Below are positions 1 through 7,866 of a stretch of 17,040 nucleotides of DNA, one piece after another. The notes under the pieces are model-generated. The model ran no database searches. It was not told the DNA's origin and saw only the letters and a program-made list of their open reading frames with translations. Source of the DNA: Pavlovales sp. CCMP2436 (lineage: Eukaryota; Haptophyta; Pavlovophyceae; Pavlovales); contig MU631646.1 in NCBI GenBank assembly GCA_026770615.1, forward strand, positions 105,485 to 122,524, given 5' to 3'. Numbering within the stretch: the first letter of the stretch is position 1; every line of letters begins with the position of its first letter. The position numbers were made by a program, and so were the translations under genes.

Positions 1-8
1 AATATTAG

Positions 9-172
9 TGATAGGGATTCAAGCTGGCGTCTGACTGTTCTGAATGTTTTGCTGGTCTGAGCGCTGCGTCGCCAATTGCCTGCTGCGTGCCTTAGTCGGC
101 TGTGCTGGCTTGGGCGCCACCGCGCGTGCCAATGGATCTCCGGTAGTGTGCCCGGGCAAGGGCGTTTAGGGA
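9..172 (+). repeat. Left terminal inverted repeat, direct-orientation copy of dispersed repeat family A
   Basis: This stretch matches the reverse complement of 6783-6946 with only about seven visible mismatches over 164 bp. It starts around GATAGGGATTCAAGC and ends at GGGCGTTTAGGGA. Weak similarity (AATATT) continues to the window edge, so the true outer end probably lies upstream of base 1. The same family recurs at 12068-12390, 12598-12741 and 16970-17040. I infer that it is a transposon end because a transposase gene lies between it and the inverted partner. Confidence 0.75.
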
Positions 173-266
173 TATCTGACGGATCTTCGGTCAGGACAGA
201 CGGACCTTCGGTCATGACCGGTCAATCACATATAAGACTTCCACATACTCATAGGGTCGTGGACTT

Positions 267-402
267 GGCTGCGGTTGCGGTCGAGAGTGGTCGCGGACTC
301 GGCTGCGGTTGCGGCCGAGAGCGGTCGCGGACTCGGCTGCGGTTGCGGCCGAGAGCGGTCGCGGACTCGGCTGCGGTCGTGGCCGCGAGCGGCCGCGGTC
401 TA
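267..402. repeat. GC-rich minisatellite, 34-bp unit, about four copies
   Basis: Units at 267-300, 301-334 and 335-368 are nearly identical and begin GGCTGCGGTTGCGG. A fourth, degenerate unit runs to about 402, and looser GGTCGCGGTC-type sequence continues to about 475. Long open frames cross it on both strands because the repeat lacks stops. They encode Arg/Gly-rich low-complexity sequence and are not believed to be genes. Confidence 0.85.
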
Positions 403-622
403 GACAACGGTCGCAGTCTGCTAGCGGGCCGTGGTCGTGTGCGGTCGCGGTCGAGGCTATGGTCGCGGTCTATTAGTTCATGCATTCACTTAGGAGATGC
501 TCGCTGGCTGTAGACATGACCGTCTGAGAAATCGCGATAGTTGGTCGGTCGGAGCGCTGTCAGAGACGCCCGTCCACAGATTTATACATAATTTTATATT
601 AGCCGAGTGATAGTTACTGTAG

Positions 623-705
623 AGGGTCGAAATCAAAATTAGTGGCGGCGCGATTCCGCACGGGGGAAGAAAAAATTTTAAGGACTGTCCGGGACGAATA
701 AGTAC
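623..705. repeat. Dispersed repeat B, first copy
   Basis: The stretch from AGGGTCGAAATC through GCGCGATTCCGCAC to GGGACGAATAAGTA matches 11169-11243 with substitutions and small gaps. One gap is a 3-base difference (GTGGCGGCGCG against GTGGCGCG). A reverse-orientation end of the same repeat lies at 11567-11592. No gene was recognised in the rest of 403-1081, which is AT-rich from about 890 to 1000. Confidence 0.6.
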
Positions 706-1081
706 TGTAAACACACACGTTGAAGTCGCCGCCGGGCAGGAATACCTTTCAAATAACCTACCAGCCGGTACCTTCAGTTGCCTGAGACTGAGCCGTTTTG
801 GCTCCAAAAAAGGAAAGACTGGGCATATGTGACACACTGTGACACGTCCTCGCCTCCTCGGCCGTCGCGGCGTCGCCGCAGAACATAGCTCTACAAAATA
901 TTATCTCCGACGTGGGATAATAATTTATACTTATAAAATACTTATTAAAATAAATAACTACGTCTTGAACAAATAAAAATAAATTTATTCACCTTTGTAA
1001 CCATCCGAGACGGCTCGGCTCTCGGGCGTGCCAGCTTGTGGAGCGCCCGCCTCTCGCGCCGCTCGGCGCTTCGACATTCTC

Positions 1082-4000
1082 ATGTCTGAGGGCGAGGAGA
1101 GCGATGACCCGGATGAGCTGCCGACACGCTACGATGTCAGCGGGGTCCAGTACACGTTCAAGGAGTTCGAGAGCTCAAAGGGCGACAAGCGCGTGCTGTG
1201 CCCGATCTGCCTCCAGAAGTTCAACGAGCGGAAGCTTAGCGCGTCTCACGTCTTCCAGGGGCGCAAAAACAAACTGATCGCGCCCAAGGGGTACATCGAC
1301 CAGATGCACAACTCTGTCTACTCGGAGTACGCGGCAGCCACGCGGCTGGTTGGGAAGAGGAAGGAGGCTGCCACGCCCGCGCTCGAGGAGAGGAGGGGAT
1401 CGGCCGGCTTCGGCTTCATCAAAAGGCCGGCAGTCGCCGCGATCGCCTCCGATGATGCGAGCATGGACATCGCCAGCACGCCGCCGGCCGGGCTCGCGGC
1501 GGCCGGGGCCGGGCTCACTGCTGTCTCAGTGCTGCCTGGCATGGAGGAGTCTGGCCACAGTCTGCCCGACATCCTGCGCGCGCCTGTCTCATCCGCACCT
1601 ATCGGCATGCCGCCATCTGGCCCAACGTTTATCTCAGGCACGAACGCTGGTCTTGTCTACGAGTTGGGGGAGTTGATCGTGGACAAGTTCAAGGCGCTCG
1701 TGCTCTCTACAGCCTCCTTGTCGGCGGCAGACAACTTCGTGGCCCGCGTTGCGGACAAGGTTGCGGACAAGGTGGTGGCAACAACGCGCGTGGAGCGAGC
1801 GGAGGAGGCCGAGCGTCTCCTGCGCGAGAACTCGCTGATCGAGCGCACGATCGCTTCGTGCAAGTCGGCGGACGAGGTGGCCAAGGTGTGCAAGTTCGTG
1901 CGCCGAGTTGACCTTTTCCTCTGCGATGTGTGCCGCGCCCACGTCAACTGCGACCAAGCGAACAGGATCCCGGGCAAGCTCCTCAAGGGCTCGCCCGATA
2001 ACACCTACGGCACGTTCAGCGCGACCCAGCTGCTTAAAAACTTCCGCCAAATCCCACCTCATGGGCCCTGCTCATGAGTGTTGCGTCGAGACCGTGCGCG
2101 CGCGGGAGGCGAAGCGCGCGCAGCTCAACCTCGGCCTCAACCTCGGCCGCCTCGCGTACAACATGATCCTCGAGGCAGACAGCCACACTCGCTTCGAGCG
2201 CGAGGTGAGCCATTTGCAGCTCATGGGCCTGCCCGTCGGTGACAAAAATCACGGCCGCAAGTTCGTCAAGGAGTTCACGAAGTGCGTCGGCCGCCTCGCG
2301 TACAACATGATCCTCGAGGCAGACAGCCACACCCGCTACGAGCGCGAGGTGAGCCCTTTGCAGCTCACGAGCCTGCCCGTCAGTGACGAAAACCACGGCC
2401 GCAAGTTCGTCAAGGAGTTCACGAAGTGCGTCGAGCAGATCATGCGTCGCGCGATGCTGCACTTCCTCGGCGAGCAGCGCCCACAGACGCTACGCCGCCC
2501 TGTCTTCGCCATGAACGCGGACAAGCTTACGTGCATGCGGCGTACGTCGCAGATGGTGGGCGGCATCATGCTCGTGGAGGGCGAGTTCAGATCAATCTTC
2601 CTCGGCTGCCTCACGTGCGGGGTCAATCTCGACGGTGAGCACACGGCTAAGAACGCGCTCGAGGTGCTCGAACGCATGGTCGGCCTCTCGAAGGTCCAGC
2701 TGCGCGAGCAGTGGGTCTCATTCGCGGCGGACGGCGCCTATTTCTCAACGCGCGTGGAGGTGCACTACTAACTACCTCGGCCCACTACTAATTCCTAATA
2801 ATAATAATAATAATAATTATTATTATGATAATAAAAATAAAAATATGATGATAATAATAATAATAATTAATAGCAATAACAATAAACATAATAATAATGA
2901 TAATGATAATACTAATAATATTAATAATAATAATCACAATAATAATAACAACAACAACAACAACAACAACAATAATAATAACAATAATAATAATAATAAT
3001 AAGAAGAAGAAGAACAAGAACAACAACAACAACAATAATAATAACAAAAATAATAATAGCGATAATTATCATAACAACAACAATTATAATAATAATAACA
3101 AATAATAAATAATAATGCTACTAATAATACTAATGCTAATACTAATACTACTACTACTACTACTCATAATAACAATACTAACAATAATAGGTGCACCTCG
3201 CGCGGCTCGTCGGCGTGTCGCTCGATTGGATCCTCGCCGGCTGGGACGATGCGCACCGGCTCGAGCTCGTTGTCAACGACATCCGCAAGGACACCGCCCT
3301 CATCCTGCTGTGGTACCGCACCATCGCGGAGAAGCTCTCGTCGCTGCAGGCGGACTACCGCTACGGCAAGCACTACGAGGAGGCCCTCGACATCGCCGAG
3401 GCGATGAAGCGCGAGCTCTTCGCGCCAACGTACATCTGCACAACACGCTTCTGCTCGAGCGAGCGGAAGGTCTACATCAACTTTTACGGGAACTGGACTA
3501 TCTACCATACAAACAAGGAGAAGAGGTAATGTGCTTGTCCCCATGACTGTATGCAGAGTGCAAGCTTCCCCTACTGACTGTCCATATTTCCCCATGATCT
3601 CTCCGCAGGTGGGAGGCGGAGACCGTGGTCGCAGACCGCGCCGGCTTGGAAGTCCAGCTCAAGACGATGAAGGGCTTCCTGTTCATGGCCGGGCTGGTCG
3701 GGCTGATCGACTTGCTCGAGCACGTATCGAAGCTGTCGGTATTCGTCCAGCTGGTCAACTCTCTCCCCTGGGAGAAAATCGAGGCGAACAAGCGCATGCT
3801 CGTCACGACCGCACGGCTCCGCGCGCAGCTCGCCGTCAACGGCACGCTCACGGTGGTCGACTTCCCCAACCTGCAGCCACGCATCTGCGAGCTGTTGCGC
3901 GGCGAGCTGCACGGCATTAAGCTCAACTTCATCGGGGCGAACACGTCGGAACCCAAACTCGCCCTTCAATGAGCTCTGGGCGCAGCACTGCCAGGTGCGC

Positions 4001-4822
4001 TCGCGCCTCGTCGCGCGCGCTGCACAGCTCGCAGGCAGCAGCTTCGAGTGGTTCCCGTCCGACCGCACGCGCAGCGGGACTTTCATGATGCCTGTGCTCT
4101 TTACCGACTCCCGCCTCTACCTCGGTGTGCACGACTGGCTCTTCCTCTTCGAGCTCTGCTCGACACACACGTCCAACGAGTCGGTCGTCGAGTCCATGGG
4201 CAACATCATCGACAAGCACGCTGCGCCCGGCCGGCATCTCGCGCCCGTGGATTACTCCCGCGAGGCTTACATCCACTGGAACTGGCCACCGCTGCACCGC
4301 ACGAACGACCTGGTCAACGCTGCACTCAACCTGCACTTCAACGCGCTCGGGCTGGGCGACTGGAACTTCCTCAACAAGACGCTGCGCCCCAGCATGCTCA
4401 AGTTTAGGGCGGTGAGCTAAGTTGTCGATCGCCACCGCGCTGAGCGCAGCAAGCTGCCCTTCATGGAGACGCAGTAGCAAGCTCCTGCCGCCGGTGGTGG
4501 GTTCGCGGCCGACAGCGATGGCGAGGATGGCGACGCCGCCGACGCGACTGGCGTGCTCGACGACGATGAGGAGTTTGGGGAGACGGGCACGCACGCGGAG
4601 CTGGGCACGTTCGAGATCGAGACGATCCTCAAGTACCGCTGCAACAGGATGAAGCGGCGCGACGAGTGGCTCGTTAAGTGGAAGAACTACCCGACGAGCA
4701 AGAACACGTGGGAGCGGTTTTCGCACTTCATGAAGAGCGAGTTCAGAGATCTAGCCAACGACCTCAAGCGCCGCGCGACGGGCGTTCCTCACATCGTCGA
4801 TTCCGACAAAGATGACGAGTAG
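1082..4822 (+). CDS. hAT-like transposase with C-terminal chromodomain (four exons, two frameshifts)
   Basis: I read this as exons 1082-2759, 3191-3525, 3609-4411 and 4478-4822. The N-terminus is acidic (MSEGEESDDPDE), followed by a possible zinc-binding group C40-x2-C43 with H56 and H76. Near 1900-2085 a second group, CDVC followed by spaced His, resembles the TTF/BED-like fingers of hAT proteins. The RNase-H-like core shows ADKLT (near 2520) and FAADGAY (near 2730) as candidate catalytic Asp positions. It continues with WDDAHRLELV and TRFCSSERKVY in exon 2 and SNESVVESMGNIIDKH in exon 3. Exon 4 encodes an acidic linker and then a chromodomain (FEIETILKYR, WLVKWKNYP, TWERF). The classic hAT C-terminal dimerisation motif is not evident, so this is a divergent relative. 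The frame shifts by one base near 2050 (an AAA run) and near 3945-3960. The ATG at 1082 is chosen because it precedes the first conserved block; an in-frame GTG at 1028 is less likely. The frameshifts suggest decay or assembly error. Confidence 0.62.
2145..2432 (+). repeat. In-frame tandem duplication of 144 bp inside the transposase
   Basis: Copies 2145-2288 and 2289-2432 differ at eight of 144 bases as read by eye. Each encodes 48 residues, starting GRLAYNMILEADSH and ending VKEFTKCV. The length is a multiple of three, so the duplication keeps the frame. It falls between the second zinc-finger-like segment and the first candidate catalytic Asp. Confidence 0.9.
2760..3190 (+). other. Inferred intron 1 of the transposase, made of an AAT/AAC-rich microsatellite
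   Basis: Removing 2760-3190 (GTGCAC at the 5' end, AATAATAG at the 3' end) joins codon GAG to GTG-CAC-CTC in frame and restores an uninterrupted hAT-like core. About 400 of the 431 bases are trinucleotide-type repeats of A, T and C. TACTAAC, the ideal branch-point word, occurs at 3176-3182 and also near the donor at 2766-2772. AGGTGCAC is present at both junctions (2758-2765 and 3189-3196). Confidence 0.65.
3526..3608 (+). other. Inferred intron 2 of the transposase (83 bp)
   Basis: The donor AG|GTAATG and acceptor CTCCGCAG|GTGGGAG flank a segment that begins with an in-frame stop. Splicing in phase 2 joins NKEKR to WEAETVVADRAG and keeps the protein similarity continuous. Confidence 0.75.
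4412..4477 (+). other. Inferred intron 3 of the transposase (66 bp)
   Basis: A consensus donor GCG|GTGAGC is immediately followed by an in-frame TAA (4418-4420), and the same frame meets TAG at 4475-4477. Using the AG at 4476-4477 as acceptor removes both stops, is phase 0 and keeps the frame that leads into the chromodomain. The acceptor is not certain. Read-through of two true nonsense codons is the alternative. Confidence 0.55.
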
Positions 4823-4867
4823 CCAGCCTTGAGCTCACTCACTCAGTTCAGTTTAGCCAGTTGCCAG

Positions 4868-4933
4868 TCTAATATTAATATATTGACTGATAGGGATTCA
4901 AGCTGGCGTCTGACTGTTCTAATATTAATATAT
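4868..4933 (+). repeat. 50-bp partial tandem duplication carrying a terminal fragment of repeat family A
   Basis: TCTAATATTAATATAT occurs at 4868-4883 and again at 4918-4933. Between the copies lies a 34-base piece, GACTGATAGGGATTCAAGC and what follows, that matches the outermost part of family A in direct orientation. The arrangement looks either like a tandem duplication or like a short insertion flanked by duplicated target. Confidence 0.7.
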
Positions 4934-5004
4934 ATTTTATAGTAGAGATTGGCTAACGTGCTATATCATTATTAATGCGCGTACTATATATTATTAGCGC
5001 AAGA

Positions 5005-5172
5005 CGGCCTACGGCCGCTAGCCTGCGGCCGCTGCCTCTAACGACTGGGGTCTGCGGGCCCAGTCTGAGGGCGCTGCGCGCCCTCAAACTGGCGGCTGGG
5101 CGGGGGCTGCGCCCCCGCCAAAAACTTTGAGACTGGGGCAAGCCGAGACTGACGCCAGCCTCGGCTGGCGTC
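5005..5172. other. Cluster of perfect GC-rich hairpins
   Basis: At least four inverted repeats lie within 170 bp. They are CGGCC-TAC-GGCCG (5005-5017), GAGGGCGC-TGC-GCGCCCTC (5067-5085), GGCGGGGGC-TGC-GCCCCCGCC (5099-5119) and GACGCCAGCC-TC-GGCTGGCGTC (5151-5172). The two middle ones share a TGC loop. The last three are each followed by CAAA or CCAAAA words. There is no open frame of note, and the function is unknown. Confidence 0.85.
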
Positions 5173-5180
5173 AAAAGCAA

Positions 5181-6755
5181 GTTATTCCTGCCCGGGAAGT
5201 CGGTATGGTGGGCTCCCAGCCCAAAGGGTGCGCCCCACTAGCTGTATACGGCTTTTTCGGTTGCTATTCAGTATTCTCATCTTGAAAACTTGATTCGTTG
5301 GGGAGTCGGCCGTAGCCAACTGCGTGGCGGCGGGGTTGAGGCGCGTGTAGCGCGCTCCTCAAATCTTTTTAGCCTGCAGAAACTTGATTAACGCCTGAAC
5401 ATTTGAAATAAAACCTCTAAAACTTGAAAAAAAGGCTTAATATCATTCTTCGCCTACATAGACGGGCATTAAGAAAACTGGGAATCCGACTGAGGCCCAG
5501 CATCGTAGGATTTCTTAGACCCTAGTGGCAGTGAGGCCCAGTTTCATAATTGCTGATCTGGCTCTCTCTGACCGGCAGTGAGGCTTAGTTTGTGAAGCCC
5601 CAATGTCTGTTATTTCTTAATTGCTTTAGGTGTTATTTTCTAGCTTTACGTTTGCCCCCAGGTAAGGCCTAGCCCCACGTACGTCATTATGAAGGGTCAA
5701 AGACAGGGACAGTGCGTGGGCTAGGACATGGGTAAGAGAGGCAAGGCTTGGACATGGATTTAGGGACTAAAATCTCTACCCGGTAAGACCGCCGGCCCCT
5801 ATAAATTCCCTATTTAAAATATAAGAAAAGTGCAAGAAAATTGAGACGAATTTTTCCTCGTTCATAAGGTACCTCGCTATTTGTGGCCCATTTTATTCAC
5901 TATCTCTCAACAATATTGAGGCCCATTTTCTTAATGCCCAGCTTTTTTAATGCCAGTCTATGACTGTAGCCGGCGGGGCTCCCCCGGGCGCTATTGCTCA
6001 ATGCCGGGTGCACCCTTGCCGGGACCAGCCCCACGCAGCCTCAGCGAGAAGCTCAAGCGTTGTTAAGCCGTGGGCCGCTCAGTCACGCCGCCCGGCCCGG
6101 CTCGGTAATAATTACTTTAGTACAGGGGATCGCGGGCAATAGGAAACCGTACCGTTAAGAAACTGAACCTCGTTTTTTGTGCTCTTCAATAGTATGTTAT
6201 GTTATGATGCCACTTCTACCGCCTGGGGCGCAGTTTCTGCGTAAAGATGGCCCCGGGTGTCAGCGTCTGAGCGTCACTTTATTGAGTTTCGGCGTCACCT
6301 TCCAGTGATACCAAAGCGCCGACAGAGCTCTGAAGCAGGCGATTTCGTTTCGGGTTTGAATTTAAGCAAAAGTTAACCATTGTTTGTATGTATTTTGCTA
6401 AGAAACTGAGCGTCAGCCTCAAATTCGCCGTTCTTATTGCCCGAGATCTCCTGTATAATTTATCTCATTTCTTCTTGGACTTCGGTCAACGAAATGTATC
6501 CGAGGAATGAACCCGCCTCTCCAACAGTCTCCAGAGCTCTGCACCTCTGGAAATCATTGCTGCATATAACACTTATTTACATCGTTGAGTTGCCAAACTT
6601 GCCCAAGTTACTGCTAAAGAATCAGCGCCGCCGTCGTCGTCAATGCCCAGTCGCGTTGTTGCCTCGTCACTGCTGCCCTCGTCACTGCCGCCCAAGTCTA
6701 AAGCTGCCCAGTTTTTCTTAGATAGGCTTAATAAAATGTTCATAATTTCTGTAGG
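5181..6755. other. Non-coding stretch with no recognised gene
   Basis: Only short, unconvincing open frames occur. The words TGAGGCCCAG (5491-5500, 5533-5542), TGAGGCCCA (near 5917) and GCCCAG-plus-T-run (near 5938 and 6705) recur, along with related GAAACTGAG forms. This suggests very degenerate short repeats. I could not identify an rRNA, tRNA or protein similarity. The stretch lies inside the proposed left transposon, downstream of the transposase. Confidence 0.6.
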
Positions 6756-6946
6756 ACGACAAACAGCAACCAGCAGATCATCTCCCTAAACGCCCTTGCC
6801 CGGGCACACTACCGGAGATCCATCGGCACGCGCGGTGGCGCCCAAGCCAGCGCAGCCGACTAAGGCACGCAGCAGGCAATGGGCGACGCAGCGCTCAGAA
6901 TAGCACAACATTCAGAACAGTCAGACGCCAGCTTGAATCCTTATCA
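6756..6946 (-). repeat. Right terminal inverted repeat, reverse-orientation copy of family A
   Basis: Bases 6783-6946 pair with 9-172. The similarity to the copy at 12068-12390 extends further inward, through ACGACAAACAGCAACC at 6756-6771, which the left copy lacks. It ends AGCTTGAATCCTTATCA. Confidence 0.8.
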
Positions 6947-7001
6947 TAAATATAAAGAACAGAGAGACGCCAGCTTGAATCCCTATAATAAATATAAAGA
7001 G
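6918..7001. repeat. Tandem duplication of the outermost 42 bp of family A
   Basis: AGACGCCAGCTTGAATCC followed by an AT-rich TAAATATAAAG tail appears twice, with starts at 6923 and 6965, a 42-base period. The second copy has diverged slightly (CCCTATAATA against CCTTATCATA). Confidence 0.8.
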
Positions 7002-7866
7002 GGAGGGGGGAAGGAGTCTGGGCGGAACAAAAGTAGGTTTGAATGACGATCGGGCCCGGAAACGCCTGCTGATAGGCAAATCCTTAATTATGTAGGCCTC
7101 TTTTCTTATATGTATTATTTCTCAAAGGGCCAAAAATACTTCGCAAGCGAAGGGGGCCTGCCGACCGGGCGTCTCCGGCAAAGACTTAGTTATAATAATA
7201 CGAATTGAAAACGGAAATCTGATGATGTTTTAGAAATCCTGAAGAGTGCCCTCGTCGTCACATCCATACCACAGCCGGATGGAAGTGATTCCTAGTCTTA
7301 TGGTTTAGGACCCCAGCACTTTGGGGCGAAGTCGGGGGTTCAAATCCAATTCTTGGTCCTTTACGCCTTTGGCCCCTTTAGGTGGGCACCCTTTGGCTCA
7401 GTCGGTTTGGCCCCGCACCTCCCTTCCCGGCGTCTGATTGAGCGCCGGGGAGGCGATTGAGACTTCGGACTGAAAAGATCGTCGTCTCTAGGCGAGCTGT
7501 CAAGGACACGTCATTCTAAAATTATAACTATATTTAAGCGACATTTAAGCGCTGACCTCGCAGCACAAAATTGAGTAAGTAGCTAACGCTCCGTTCCGGC
7601 ACAGCACACACACACACACACAATAGATATGTGACTGTCATGGTGGAAAAAGCCGAATACTAAATACAATGAGTTAATATTTAATAATGTAATTGGTTAT
7701 AGATACAACCCACTGATTTGATAATAAACAGTGACGATTATTTGATTATTATGAGACATGACTGCGTCCTTATGCAATATACGGTGACTCGCGTGACTGA
7801 CTTGATCGGCCACGGGCAAAAACAGGTCAGGACTCGATCGTTAGTCCGTCACCGGCGTCGTTGGCC
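7002..7866. other. Non-coding spacer with a (CA)9 microsatellite
   Basis: There is no supported gene. A (CA)n tract lies at 7605-7622. Words matching RNA polymerase III boxes are present but in the wrong order (see rejected items). The only open frame crossing 7718-8197 is antisense to the last exon of the minus-strand gene and is treated as a shadow. The left boundary of that gene, including any 3' untranslated region, lies somewhere here. Confidence 0.5.

Larger units (their letters stand above)
9..6946 (+). mobile_element. DNA transposon with long inverted repeats and a hAT-like transposase
   Basis: Inverted repeats of about 164 bp (9-172 and 6783-6946) enclose a multi-exon hAT-like transposase gene (1082-4822). 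The remaining internal sequence has no recognisable gene. Classical hAT elements have short terminal repeats and 8-bp target duplications. Repeats this long, with no target duplication visible at the edges, mean that the boundaries are provisional. The family-A copies could also be independent repeats that the transposase gene happens to sit between. A short direct-orientation fragment of the same terminus at 4885-4917 gives an alternative, shorter right boundary, but in the wrong orientation for an inverted repeat. Confidence 0.5.

Noticed and set aside
76..513. Open frame of 145 codons at the left end, and an antisense partner at 249-485
   Set aside because: It is created by repeat family A and the 34-bp minisatellite. 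It has low-complexity Arg/Gly-rich sequence and no domain.
2635..3105. Open frame encoding a long polyasparagine-like protein, with Ile-rich shadows on the other strand
   Set aside because: It is the AAT/AAC-type microsatellite read in one frame. It lies in the inferred intron and its non-repeat start is out of frame with the transposase.
3929..4726. Long minus-strand open frame (265 codons) opposite the transposase
   Set aside because: It is an antisense shadow of GC-rich codons in a region where the plus strand carries clear transposase and chromodomain similarity.
7294..7405. tRNA-like signals: GGTTCAAATCC (7337-7347) matches a B box and TGGCTCAGTCGG (7394-7405) matches an A box, raising the idea of a permuted tRNA
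   Set aside because: The order is B before A. I could not build a matching acceptor stem or a five-pair T stem (only two pairs form), nor an anticodon loop with a U at position 33. A tRNAscan-type search allowing permuted genes would settle it.
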